From Bordetella parapertussis (GTDB taxonomy: Bacteria; Pseudomonadota; Gammaproteobacteria; Burkholderiales; Burkholderiaceae_C), in assembly GCA_945878065.1 (NCBI GenBank), contig CAMDXA010000001.1, forward strand, positions 100,073 to 164,072: a stretch of 64,000 nt of DNA. The letters run 5' to 3'. The notes under the pieces are model-generated. The model did not search any database and was not told the DNA's origin. It saw only the letters and a list, made by a program, of their open reading frames with translations. Shown here piece by piece: positions 11,209 to 19,636 of this stretch. The position numbers and the translations under genes are program-made. Positions within the stretch are counted from its first letter, which is position 1, and each line of letters opens with the position of its first letter.

Positions 11209-11709
11209 CTTCTAGGTGAGAAACGTTTTGATTCGCAGCGACAATAACATGGAATAAATAAGGCTTTGGAAGGTGAATTGATACCGTTTAACAAGGACGA
11301 TTGGGTAGTATAGAAGTGGGCTGAAGTGATAAAAATACGGCTTGTTTTTTTATGTATGCGTCATAGATTGCCAACCAATGTAGAGCTTTTGTGTTTTTCA
11401 ATGCACCCTAGTTGAAAACACTTTTTAATTTTCTGAAATGTCGCTTTTTTTGTCATTGTAAATATGCACAAAACATTTAAGCTTTGCTCATTGATCGAAT
11501 TTGTTTATACCTGACGGGTGTGCGAAGAGAACAGCAGTCGCACACAACTGTGAAGAGTTGATACAAATTGAAAAAATTGGCGAAAAATTTCAAGCATTAC
11601 TCGGTTTTTCTGTGTTGTTCATACAAATGATTTCTCTGCAAATTCATGGCTAAAGGTTGACTGGCCCACACAGCCAAGACGCCATTTGTTTATTTGAAAG
11701 GAAGTCAAA
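11209..11709. other. 501-base AT-rich intergenic region without a gene
   Basis: No reading frame with coding character is visible. The left end must hold the dusA promoter (minus strand). The right half is upstream of the gene at 11710 and contains a weak promoter-like TTATAC (11505-11510) and a perfect 8-bp inverted repeat (11518-11545). The ribosome-binding site AAAGGAAG lies just before 11710. The length is unusual for this compact window, so a small RNA or a long leader is possible but not shown. Confidence 0.6.
11518..11545 (+). promoter_or_regulatory. inverted repeat in the leader of the 11710 gene
   Basis: GTGTGCGA (11518-11525) and TCGCACAC (11538-11545) are exact inverted repeats separated by 12 bases. 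The element lies about 165 bases before the start codon of the downstream gene and just after a TTATAC hexamer. It could be an operator or an RNA hairpin near the 5' end of the transcript. There is no T run, so a simple terminator is unlikely. Confidence 0.45.
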
Positions 11710-12126
11710 ATGACAGAGTCTCAAGTTCAATCAGCGCTATCCAATGCCCATTTGAATGCAGAATTTTTAATTGCAATCGCAAACGGTGCACGGGTAGAAG
11801 ATTTCAACATCCCAGAAAACACTTCAGATATCAATTTGGTTCTGATTGAAATTCTCAAAGGAAAATACGTTGCCAAAGTCACTCGCAAACCCACCAAAAG
11901 AATGGTGAATGGTTTTTGGGTCAATGCACCAGAAACTGTGTTGCCTTTGAGAGAAAAATACTATGTGTCACGGCCTGACCTGCCCAAAAAATTCATCGAA
12001 ACCAAAAACTGCAATGAATTTACTGACAAGCACTACTTGGCCATGGGCTTGGTATTTTTAAGCGCGGAAGACGCCATTGCCAACGCAAATGCCATGTGCA
12101 TGATTGGTCCAGGCCGCGTTCCCTGA
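11710..12126 (+). CDS. uncharacterised 138-residue protein
   Basis: I do not recognise this family. The frame is supported by an AAAGGAAG ribosome-binding site seven bases before the ATG and by coding-like composition. The product is soluble, with no signal peptide or membrane segment. It begins with a helical stretch (MTESQVQSALSNAHLNAEFL), then a mixed region rich in Lys and Val (EILKGKYVAKVTRKPTKRMVNGFW). It ends with AEDAIANANAMCMIGPGRVP. It stands alone between dusA and phaB, is convergent with phaB, and follows a 500-base AT-rich gap. It looks more AT-rich than its neighbours, which would fit lineage-specific acquisition. A role in PHB metabolism is only suggested by position. Confidence 0.7.
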   Translation: MTESQVQSALSNAHLNAEFLIAIANGARVEDFNIPENTSDINLVLIEILKGKYVAKVTRKPTKRMVNGFWVNAPETVLPLREKYYVSRPDLPKKFIETKNCNEFTDKHYLAMGLVFLSAEDAIANANAMCMIGPGRVP

Positions 12127-12162
12127 CACCGTTGGCTCCATACCAAGCAGCTTGCATCAGCT

Positions 12163-12900
12163 TTACCCCATGTGCAAACCGCCGTTGCAGGAGAAATCCG
12201 CACCGGTGGTGAAGCCTGATTCATCACCCGCCAACCATCCCACGATGGAGCCAATTTCTTCGGGGGTGCCGAGTCGCTTGACCGGAATGGTGGCCACAAT
12301 TTTTTCCAAGATTTCTGGCTTGATGGCTTTGACCATGTCAGTGCCGATATAGCCGGGGCTAACGGTATTGACAGTCACGCCTTTATTGGCCATCTCTTGC
12401 GCTAAAGCCATGGTGAAACCGTGCATACCTGCTTTGGCAGCCGAGTAATTGGTTTGACCGGACTGGCCTTTTTCGCCATTCACCGATGAAATTTGAATGA
12501 TGCGGCCCCAACCTTTCTCCACCATGCCAGGCACCACCTGTTTGGTCACATTGAACATGGCGTTCAAGTTGGTATCGATCACCGCTTTCCAATCCTCTGG
12601 GGTCATCTTTAAAAACATGCGATCCCGAGTGATACCGGCGTTGTTCACTAAAACATCAATCACGCCATGCTGCTCTACCGCTTTGGTGAAAGCCGCCGTG
12701 GTGGACTCCCAATCAGCCACATTACCGACAGACGCATAAAAAGTGTGGCCCAGCACTTTTTGCTCGTGGAGCCATTTGTCAAAATCTCGGCTGGGCCCGC
12801 AACCCGCGATGACTTTGTAACCCATTTTGTGAAGACGCTGACAAATGGCGGTTCCAATGCCGCCCATACCGCCCGTGACATATGCAATTTTTTGACTCAT
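12163..12900 (-). CDS. phaB: acetoacetyl-CoA reductase (NADPH)
   Basis: Reduces acetoacetyl-CoA to (R)-3-hydroxybutyryl-CoA, the monomer used by PHA synthase. The 245-residue short-chain dehydrogenase has the cofactor loop TGGMGGIGTAI (residues 9-19), NNAG, and the catalytic Ser139, Tyr152 and Lys156 (ISSVNGEKGQ, NYSAAKAG). TPEDWKAVIDTNLNAMFNVT and the C-terminal DFSCNGGLHMG are typical of PhaB. It lies 32 bases downstream of phaC, so the two are co-transcribed. No phaA thiolase is in this cluster. Confidence 0.97.
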   Translation of the reverse strand: MSQKIAYVTGGMGGIGTAICQRLHKMGYKVIAGCGPSRDFDKWLHEQKVLGHTFYASVGNVADWESTTAAFTKAVEQHGVIDVLVNNAGITRDRMFLKMTPEDWKAVIDTNLNAMFNVTKQVVPGMVEKGWGRIIQISSVNGEKGQSGQTNYSAAKAGMHGFTMALAQEMANKGVTVNTVSPGYIGTDMVKAIKPEILEKIVATIPVKRLGTPEEIGSIVGWLAGDESGFTTGADFSCNGGLHMG

Positions 12901-12932
12901 GTGTGATATTCCTTATTTGGTTTGAAACTTTT

Positions 12933-14522
12933 TTACGCGGCTTTGGCTTTGACATAGCGACCGGGTGCGGGCTCAATGGCTTTGCGTTTGCCTCTGCCGA
13001 ACTGCTTGGGCGCAGCCACTTGTTGGCCTGCGTGTTTTTTGAGCCATGCATACCAATCTGTCCACCAACTGCCTGGTTTTTCTTCGGCTTGGCCTAACCA
13101 CTCATCTAAGGAGGCGGGAAATCTCGTGGTTGTCGACAACCAATGGCTGCGTTTGCCAGCCGCAGGAGGGTTGATCACACCCGCAATGTGGCCGGATGCT
13201 CCCATGACAAATCGCTTCGGCCCGGGCAAGACCTGTGTCGACCCATACGCTGCAGAAATGGGCACGATATGGTCTTCGCGCGATCCGTAGATGTAGACCG
13301 GCACATCCACTTTCCGCAAATCAACGGCCTCACCACAAATGATCGCTTTGCCGGGTTTGATCAAATTGTTTTCAAGGTAAGTTTGGCGCAAATACCAAGC
13401 GTACAGTGGCCCGGGCAAATTGGTGGCGTCACTGTTCCAGTAGAGCAAATCAAAAGGCGGTGGTGTCTCGCCTTTGAGGTAATTGCCCACCACATAATTC
13501 CATACCAAGTCATTCGGGCGCAAAAAACTGAAGGTAGACGCCATGTCGCGCCCTGCCATCAAGCCGCCTTTTGAAAACTGGGCTTCTCGAAATTGCACGA
13601 AAGCTTCGTCAATGAAAACATCAAGCACGCCCACATCGGTGAAATCTACCAGCGTGGTCAGCAACGTGGCACTCGCCACCGGGTCTTGACCTCTTGCCGC
13701 CAGCACGGCCAAGGCGCTGGTCAAAAGCGTGCCGCCTACACAAAAACCCAAGGTGTTGACCTGCGGCATATTGCCAATGTCTTGCACCACTTGAATGGCT
13801 GTGATCACGCCTTTTTCAACATAGTCATCCCAAGTGGCATGGTTCAAGTCCGCATCCGGATTGCGCCAACTGACCACAAATGTGCGGTGCCCTTGCTCGA
13901 CCACATGGCGTATAAAAGAGTTGGCGGGCTGCAGGTCGAGAATATAAAACTTGTTGATACAAGGAGGCACCAATAAAAATGGCCGCTGAAAGACTTTGGG
14001 GGTCAAGGGCTTGTATTCGATCAGCTGGAATATGTCATTTTCAAACACCACAGCGCCTTCACTGGTCGCCACATTTTTTCCCACTTCAAACTTGGTTTCA
14101 TCGGTCATGGACACATGGCCTTGCTGCAAGTCATGCCACATATTTTGCAAACCCTTGGAGATACTCTCGCCCTTGGTGTCAATGGCTTTTTGCTGGGCTT
14201 CTGCATTGAACGCCAAAAAATTACTGGGCGATGCAGCAGCCACCCATTGCTCTACAGAGAATCTGATTCGTGCCCGGGTTTTTTCATCGGTATCGACCAT
14301 GTCGCTCATTGCCAAGAGCGTGCGTGCATTTAGCAAATACACAGCTGCCGAAAATGCAGACACCGGGTTGTGTTGCCATGCCTGCGCGGCAAAACGCCGG
14401 TCCTTTGACGTTGGATTGGCTTGTAAACCTTGTTGCCACAGTTGCTGCATTTCCTGGCTGTACTGAGCCTGCAGTTTCGCCAACTGGTCTGGTGGAAAAC
14501 TCAAGACAGGTAATGGCTTCAT
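12933..14522 (-). CDS. phaC: class I poly(R)-hydroxyalkanoic acid synthase
   Basis: Polymerises (R)-3-hydroxyacyl-CoA into PHA storage granules. The 529-residue protein carries the lipase-like box GFCVGG with the acylated nucleophile at Cys261, plus the later Asp- and His-containing regions (YGSREDHIVP; GASGHIAGVINPP). The N-terminal domain FSAAVYLLNARTLLAMSD matches class I synthases. It is about 60 residues shorter at the N terminus than the Cupriavidus necator enzyme (whose active Cys is 319). The ATG at 14522 is the only good start. Forms an operon with phaB. Confidence 0.97.
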   Translation of the reverse strand: MKPLPVLSFPPDQLAKLQAQYSQEMQQLWQQGLQANPTSKDRRFAAQAWQHNPVSAFSAAVYLLNARTLLAMSDMVDTDEKTRARIRFSVEQWVAAASPSNFLAFNAEAQQKAIDTKGESISKGLQNMWHDLQQGHVSMTDETKFEVGKNVATSEGAVVFENDIFQLIEYKPLTPKVFQRPFLLVPPCINKFYILDLQPANSFIRHVVEQGHRTFVVSWRNPDADLNHATWDDYVEKGVITAIQVVQDIGNMPQVNTLGFCVGGTLLTSALAVLAARGQDPVASATLLTTLVDFTDVGVLDVFIDEAFVQFREAQFSKGGLMAGRDMASTFSFLRPNDLVWNYVVGNYLKGETPPPFDLLYWNSDATNLPGPLYAWYLRQTYLENNLIKPGKAIICGEAVDLRKVDVPVYIYGSREDHIVPISAAYGSTQVLPGPKRFVMGASGHIAGVINPPAAGKRSHWLSTTTRFPASLDEWLGQAEEKPGSWWTDWYAWLKKHAGQQVAAPKQFGRGKRKAIEPAPGRYVKAKAA

Positions 14523-14587
14523 CAGAAATGGTAATTGATAGAGTAGTTTGATCTTAAGTCATCAACCCGGTTGAAAACTGACAAAAC

Positions 14588-15343
14588 TCATACCAATGCA
14601 ATGCCAGCTGCGAATCTGCCGCTGATTCCATCACGCCGGTGTGAGTAATAAAGCTCAGAACAGGAAAACGTGCACCAAGATGGGTTGCTGTCATTGCCCT
14701 CGATCTGTGAAATGCCTTGCAGGTTCAATCTGCGCCTGGCCAGTCCAGCCAAATCTGCCAAATATTTGCCCGGCTTCAAAGGATTGAAGAAAACATCTGA
14801 TCCCAAGGGCTCAGGTTCGCAAAAGGCTTTCCTGACATCCTCGCCCACCTCGAAATGCTGAGGGCCAATACAAGGACCCAGCCATACTCTGCATGTGTCA
14901 AGCTGGCCGTACTCCGCCAAGCGGTTCAATGTGGCTTCCAACACCCCGGCAGCCAAGCCTCTCCAACCGGCATGGGCCGCAGCCACAAGCTTGGCTTGCG
15001 GCAGATAAAAAAGCACGGGCAAGCAATCGGCCACCATGATGGTGCAAGCCAGATTTTTTTCATGCGTAAAGCAAGCGTCTGCCTGAAGCTTTTGTGCAGA
15101 CTGTGCAAATGTCAGGTGAACCACCTCTGTGCCATGCACCTGTTGCAAGAACACAGGTTTTGCGCCCCAAGTTGCTTCAAGTCTTTGCCGGTTACTGCTC
15201 ACGCTGTCGGGTTCATCCCCCACATGGTCACCCAAATTCAAACTGGCATAAGGATGCTCTGACACGCCTCCTTGGCGTGTGCTGCAAAACAGCCTTGCTC
15301 CCGGCCAGTCAGGTAACTCAGGTTTCAAAATCTGGACAAGCAC
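14588..15343 (-). CDS. pgeF: peptidoglycan editing factor PgeF (YfiH/laccase-domain family)
   Basis: Member of the multicopper-oxidase-like YfiH family, reported to act on purine nucleosides and to correct mis-incorporated residues in peptidoglycan precursors. The 251-residue product shows the conserved metal-site segments CSTRQGGVS, QQVHGTEV, MVADCLPVLF and AAHAGWRGLAAGVLE, and the end YSHRRDGISGRFA. The start at 15343 is a GTG, which overlaps the end of maiA by 26 bases; no better start is visible. Both genes lie on the minus strand and are probably co-transcribed. Confidence 0.93.
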   Translation of the reverse strand: MLVQILKPELPDWPGARLFCSTRQGGVSEHPYASLNLGDHVGDEPDSVSSNRQRLEATWGAKPVFLQQVHGTEVVHLTFAQSAQKLQADACFTHEKNLACTIMVADCLPVLFYLPQAKLVAAAHAGWRGLAAGVLEATLNRLAEYGQLDTCRVWLGPCIGPQHFEVGEDVRKAFCEPEPLGSDVFFNPLKPGKYLADLAGLARRRLNLQGISQIEGNDSNPSWCTFSCSELYYSHRRDGISGRFAAGIALV

Positions 15344-15956
15344 TGGGTTGCGCTTGTTGAAATGCTGCTAATTCCATGCATGCGGAGAAAATAGCCATGG
15401 TTTTATCTAAGCCTGTGAAATCGACATTGAACCGTTTGCCATTGAAGATTTGTGGCACCAGTGTGCAATCAGCCAAGCTAGGCGAATAGCCGTGACAAAA
15501 GCGGCCTGCTGGCGAATGGTTCAGTTGCTTTTCAAACGCTTCCAAACCCAGTCGCACCCAATGGCGGTACCAGGTATTTTTCTGGTCTTCGTCAAGTTGC
15601 AGTGAATTCGACAAGTACTTCAACACGCGCAAATTGTTCAGTGGGTGAATTTCGCAGGCGATGGATTGCGCCAACGCACGAACTCTGGCACGTCCCGCAG
15701 GGTCTTGTGGCAGCAACGCAGGCTCAGGGTGTGTGTCTTCCAAATACTCGATGATGGCCAAGGATTGCGTCAAGCGCAAACCATCCACTTCAAGCACAGG
15801 CACCAATGCGTCGCCATTGATTTGCGTGAAGTCCTCTAGGAGTTGCTCGCCCCGAGCCAAATGCACGGACACGTAGTCGTAAGGCAAGCCTTTGAGCGCA
15901 AGCGCGATTCTTACTCTGAATGAAGCGGATGAACGGAAGTAATTGTGAAGTTTCAT
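15318..15956 (-). CDS. maiA: maleylacetoacetate isomerase (zeta-class glutathione transferase)
   Basis: Isomerises maleylacetoacetate to fumarylacetoacetate in tyrosine/homogentisate breakdown, using glutathione. The 212-residue protein has the zeta-class N-terminal motif SSASFRVRIALALKG (residues 9-23), the glutathione-binding cis-Pro segment ALVPVLEVDG followed by LTQSLAIIEYL, and the C-terminal helix SLADCTLVPQIFN. No fumarylacetoacetase or homogentisate dioxygenase is nearby. The gene is therefore separated from its usual pathway partners, and a related glutathione-transferase role cannot be excluded. Confidence 0.9.
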   Translation of the reverse strand: MKLHNYFRSSASFRVRIALALKGLPYDYVSVHLARGEQLLEDFTQINGDALVPVLEVDGLRLTQSLAIIEYLEDTHPEPALLPQDPAGRARVRALAQSIACEIHPLNNLRVLKYLSNSLQLDEDQKNTWYRHWVRLGLEAFEKQLNHSPAGRFCHGYSPSLADCTLVPQIFNGKRFNVDFTGLDKTMAIFSACMELAAFQQAQPSACPDFET

Positions 15957-16054
15957 GGCGTGAGGATAACGTGAACCGCAATCAACGCCTTGACGTGGTC
16001 TGCCCTAAACTCGGGCGTTTGCAATCCTTTGCCGCATCAATCCGCCCTACTACC

Positions 16055-16609
16055 ATGACCCACCCTGTCACCGGCTCTATCAAACATTGCAAAAACTGCG
16101 GATCAGCCGTGGTTTTGCGACACCCGGACGATGGAGACACGCGTTTGCGTGCAGTTTGCCCAGCGTGTCACACGGTGCATTATGAAAACCCGCTGAATGT
16201 GGTGGGAACCATTCCTGTTTGGCAAGACAAGGTATTGCTGTGCAAACGCAATATTGAGCCCCGAAAAGGTTTTTGGACATTGCCCGCCGGTTTCATGGAG
16301 TTGCGAGAAACCTTGGCCGAAGGTGCCGCACGTGAAACCGATGAGGAGGCTGGCGCAGACATTGAGCTACAAGACTTGTTCACCATCATTGATGTGCCGC
16401 GCGTAGGACAGGTGCATTTCTTTTTCAGAGCGGCTTTACAAGGCCCGGAGTTCAACCCCGGGCATGAAACGCAAGAAGCACGCTTATTCAGCCAAGATGA
16501 GATTCCTTGGGACGACTTGGCTTTTCGAACCGTCAAAGAAACTTTGCGCTGTTTTTTTGCTGACCGCGACAAGGGTGAATTTGAGCTTCACACACTCGCC
16601 ATCCATTGA
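16055..16609 (+). CDS. NUDIX hydrolase with N-terminal zinc ribbon
   Basis: Hydrolase of nucleoside diphosphates linked to another moiety; the substrate is unknown. From the ATG at 16055 it has 184 residues. A zinc ribbon opens the protein (CKNCG and CPACH pairs), followed by a NUDIX domain whose box (about residues 76-98) has every key residue: Gly, the Glu five residues later, and RETDEEAG. The zinc ribbon recalls NADH pyrophosphatase NudC, but the protein is shorter and lacks the NudC N-terminal domain. A longer frame back to 15920 exists but would overlap the divergent maiA gene. Confidence 0.9.
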   Translation: MTHPVTGSIKHCKNCGSAVVLRHPDDGDTRLRAVCPACHTVHYENPLNVVGTIPVWQDKVLLCKRNIEPRKGFWTLPAGFMELRETLAEGAARETDEEAGADIELQDLFTIIDVPRVGQVHFFFRAALQGPEFNPGHETQEARLFSQDEIPWDDLAFRTVKETLRCFFADRDKGEFELHTLAIH

Positions 16610-16621
16610 TCACTGTCTGAT

Positions 16622-17785
16622 TTATTTGTTGCCCAAACCCATGCTGCGGGTGATGACCTCTTTCATGATTTCGTTGGTCCCGCCATATATTCTTTGCACC
16701 CTTGCATCCGCATAAGCCCGAGTGATCGCATATTCCCACATATAGCCGCTTCCGCCGTGCAACTGCACACACTCGTCCATGACTTTGCATTGCAAATCGG
16801 TGGTCCAGTATTTGGCCATGCTGGCAGTGGCTGTATCGAGTTTGTCTTGTAAAAGCAGTTCGGTGCATTTGTCCACAAACACTTGAGCGATTTGAACCTC
16901 TGTTTGCAACTCTGCCAAAACGAAACGAGTGTTTTGGAATGCGGCCACCGATTGACCAAACACTTGACGCTGTTTAACAAAATCCAGTGTCCAGTGAATC
17001 GCTGCTTGTGCGGCAGCCACCGCGCCAATGGCAATTTGCAAGCGCTCCCAAGGGAGTTGTTCCATCAAACAAATAAATCCGCGGTTCAAGTAATCGGTGC
17101 TACCCAGCAAACTGTCTGCAGGTAATCGAACATTGTCGAAAAACAATTCGCAAGTATCTTGCGCCTTCAAACCCAATTTGTGCAAAGGCCTGCCCTTGGT
17201 GAATCCCGGCATATCGGCAGTTACCAAGAACAAACTGGTGCCTTTGGCGCCGGCGGATGGATGGGTTTTGGCCACCACAATCACCAGATCAGAATGCCAT
17301 CCATTGGTGATGTAAGTCTTGCTGCCGTTGAGTAAAAAACCACCATCAGGCTGCTGCAATGCAGTGGTCTTGATGCCTTGCAAATCACTGCCGGCAGAGG
17401 GCTCCGTCATGGCAATGGCGCCCACCATGTCGCCAGACGACAACTGAGGCAAATACCTTTGCTTCTGCTCGGTCGTCCCATAATGCAAAAGGTAGGGAGA
17501 AACAATTTCAGAATGCAAGCCATAACCAATGCCTGTGAAGCCAGCCGCGCTCAGCTCTTCAATTTGCACCACTGAAAATAATTTATCTGCATCAGCCCCG
17601 CCGTATTCACCGGGCATGCTCATGTTCAAAAAACCCAAGGCACCGGCTTTTTTCCATACCGCTTTGTCTACAAAACCCTGCTGCTCCCAAATGGCGTGAT
17701 GGGGTGCAATTTCGGCATGCATAAAGCGGCGAAAACTGTCCCGAAATGCGTCGTGATCGGCGCTGAATAGGCTTCTTTCAATCAT
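16622..17785 (-). CDS. acyl-CoA dehydrogenase family protein
   Basis: FAD-dependent desaturase of acyl-CoA thioesters that passes electrons to ETF. The 387-residue protein has the full fold: FAD/substrate motif AMTEPSAGSDLQGI, YITNGWHSDLVIV, and the C-terminal LHGGSGYMWEYAITRAYADARVQRIYGGTNEIMKE in two parts. The position that carries the catalytic Glu in short- and medium-chain enzymes is Gly here (YGGT). As in long-chain and isovaleryl-CoA dehydrogenases, the base is then probably the Glu in LPWERLQIA. Chain-length preference cannot be told. It stands alone, convergent with the NUDIX gene and divergent from the lactate permease. Confidence 0.92.
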   Translation of the reverse strand: MIERSLFSADHDAFRDSFRRFMHAEIAPHHAIWEQQGFVDKAVWKKAGALGFLNMSMPGEYGGADADKLFSVVQIEELSAAGFTGIGYGLHSEIVSPYLLHYGTTEQKQRYLPQLSSGDMVGAIAMTEPSAGSDLQGIKTTALQQPDGGFLLNGSKTYITNGWHSDLVIVVAKTHPSAGAKGTSLFLVTADMPGFTKGRPLHKLGLKAQDTCELFFDNVRLPADSLLGSTDYLNRGFICLMEQLPWERLQIAIGAVAAAQAAIHWTLDFVKQRQVFGQSVAAFQNTRFVLAELQTEVQIAQVFVDKCTELLLQDKLDTATASMAKYWTTDLQCKVMDECVQLHGGSGYMWEYAITRAYADARVQRIYGGTNEIMKEVITRSMGLGNK

Positions 17786-17830
17786 GTGACCCTTTTATCT
17801 ACCATGGGAAAACCCTGTAGCTCATTTTCC

Positions 17831-17836
17831 TATAAT
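17831..17836 (+). promoter_or_regulatory. -10 hexamer of the lactate permease gene
   Basis: A consensus TATAAT lies 29 bases before the ATG of the permease gene, with the GGAG ribosome-binding site between them. No convincing -35 hexamer is seen 16-18 bases upstream, so an activator may be needed. Confidence 0.4.
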
Positions 17837-17864
17837 TTTCCGTTTAAGTTTTGGAGTTATCCCG

Positions 17865-19526
17865 ATGACCTGGCAACAAATATACGATCCATTAGGCAAT
17901 ATGTTTTTTTCAACATTGCTGGCTGCAATACCGGTAGTGGTGATGTTGGCCGGATTGGGATTTTTCCACTTGAAAGCACACATTGCAGCCGGGCTGGGTT
18001 TGATTGCGGCTTTGGTAATTGCCGTGGTGGTATACGGCATGCCTTCCGAGATGGCCGCCAATGCCGCCTTATATGGTGGACTCACTGGCTTGTTGCCCAT
18101 TGGCTGGATTGTTTTAAACATTATTTTTCTGCACCAACTCACCGAACAAAACGGCAGTTTCAAAATATTGCAAGACTCCATTGCCGGTATCACGGAAGAC
18201 CGCCGCTTGCAATTGTTGTTAATCGCTTTTGCCTTTGGTGCTTTTTTTGAAGGCGCCGCTGGTTTTGGCACGCCTGTGGCTGTCACCGCTGCCATTTTGA
18301 TCGGTTTGGGTTTTTCCCCTTTGGCGGCTTCTGGCTTGTCCTTGATTGCAAACACAGCACCGGTTGCCTTCGGTGCGCTGGGTACTCCCATCATCACGTT
18401 GGCCAAAGTGCATGGCTACGATGCCATGGAAGTTTCAATGATGGTTGGCCGCCAGTTGCCTTTCTTCTCCTTGCTGGTGCCCTTTTGGCTGATTTGGGCA
18501 TTTGCCGGACGCCGAGCGATGTGGGAGATTTGGCCAGCCATTTTGGTGACTGGTGCGAGTTTTGCCATCATGCAATTTCTGGTCTCCAATTACATCGGCC
18601 CAGAACTGGTTGACATCATTGCTGCCGTCGTCAGCATGTCTTGTCTGGTGGGTTTTTTGCGTGTGTGGCAACCCAAAACTATTTGGACGTCAGTCTCTCT
18701 CAAAGGCCATGAAAATGATGGTGGTCAAGCCCAACCCGCGCGGGCGATTACCCAACATTCACGTGCTGATTTGGTTCGTGCGTGGACACCTTGGGCTATT
18801 TTGACCGTTTTCATATTTATTTGGGGTTTGCCACCAGTCAAGGCTTGGCTGAACAGCATTTTTGCGCCTGAGTTCGCCTTGGCAGGACTTCACAATTTGA
18901 TTCAAAAAATGCCTCCGGTGGTTCCGGTTCCGAAACTGGAGAGTGCCATCTACACGCTGAACCTGCTGTCCTCTACAGGCACAGGTATTTTGCTCTCCGC
19001 CATTGTGGGCGGCTTGGTGATGAAGTACAACCCATTGACCATGGTGCGTATATTTTTCAGTACTGTGTGGTTGGTTCGTTACTCTTTGTTAACCATTGTT
19101 CTGATGTTGGCCTTGGGATACCTCACCCGTTATTCAGGCACTGACACCACGCTCGGACTGGCTTTTGCAAATACGGGGGTTTTCTATCCATTTTTCGGCA
19201 CGCTCATGGGCTGGTTAGGCGTGGCCCTCACGGGTTCAGACACGGCATCCAACGTGTTGTTTGGAGGCATGCAAAAAGTGGCAGCGGAACAACTTGGTCT
19301 GTCACCCAATCTGATGGGGGCGGCCAACAGTTCCGGCGGCGTCATGGGCAAGATGATTGATGCCCAGTCGATTGTGGTGGCTTCTACCGCCACGCGCTGG
19401 TTCAACCACGAAGGCGATATCCTTCGCTATGTGTTCTTCCATTCCATTGCTTTGGCTTGTCTTGTCGGTATTTTGGTGACCTTGCAAGCATATGTGTTCC
19501 CGTTCACCTTGATGGTGGTTCACTGA
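17865..19526 (+). CDS. lctP: L-lactate permease (LctP/LldP family)
   Basis: Inner-membrane proton symporter for lactate and related 2-hydroxy acids. The 553-residue protein has about 13 hydrophobic segments. It carries family blocks including MTWQQIYDPLGN at the start, AFAFGAFFEGAAGFGTPVAV (about 120-139), ANTAPVAFGALGTPI, and the C-terminal TGSDTASNVLFGGMQ and AANSSGGVMGKMIDAQSI. The ATG at 17865 has a GGAG eight bases upstream and a TATAAT 29 bases upstream. No lactate dehydrogenase is adjacent. It probably feeds carbon to central metabolism and PHB storage. Confidence 0.95.
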   Translation: MTWQQIYDPLGNMFFSTLLAAIPVVVMLAGLGFFHLKAHIAAGLGLIAALVIAVVVYGMPSEMAANAALYGGLTGLLPIGWIVLNIIFLHQLTEQNGSFKILQDSIAGITEDRRLQLLLIAFAFGAFFEGAAGFGTPVAVTAAILIGLGFSPLAASGLSLIANTAPVAFGALGTPIITLAKVHGYDAMEVSMMVGRQLPFFSLLVPFWLIWAFAGRRAMWEIWPAILVTGASFAIMQFLVSNYIGPELVDIIAAVVSMSCLVGFLRVWQPKTIWTSVSLKGHENDGGQAQPARAITQHSRADLVRAWTPWAILTVFIFIWGLPPVKAWLNSIFAPEFALAGLHNLIQKMPPVVPVPKLESAIYTLNLLSSTGTGILLSAIVGGLVMKYNPLTMVRIFFSTVWLVRYSLLTIVLMLALGYLTRYSGTDTTLGLAFANTGVFYPFFGTLMGWLGVALTGSDTASNVLFGGMQKVAAEQLGLSPNLMGAANSSGGVMGKMIDAQSIVVASTATRWFNHEGDILRYVFFHSIALACLVGILVTLQAYVFPFTLMVVH

Positions 19527-19534
19527 TGCTTGGT

Positions 19535-19562
19535 GGCAACCGCCCTGTCGTGGGCGGTTGCC
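19535..19562 (+). terminator. hairpin after the lactate permease gene
   Basis: GGCAACCGCCC and GGGCGGTTGCC form a perfect 11-bp stem with a six-base loop, nine bases after the permease stop codon. There is no T run, so it may act as an mRNA-stabilising or rho-assisted 3' structure rather than a full intrinsic terminator. Confidence 0.6.
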
Positions 19563-19636
19563 GCGTCTCAAGTTTGCCCATCTTATGTCGACCCTCTTGA
19601 GATGAAAGTTCGTCCATTTATCTCTCAAGGTCACCC

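Noticed and set aside
15920..16054. Longer start for the NUDIX hydrolase
   Set aside because: The extension overlaps the divergent maiA gene and has no family similarity; the ATG at 16055 opens directly into the zinc ribbon.
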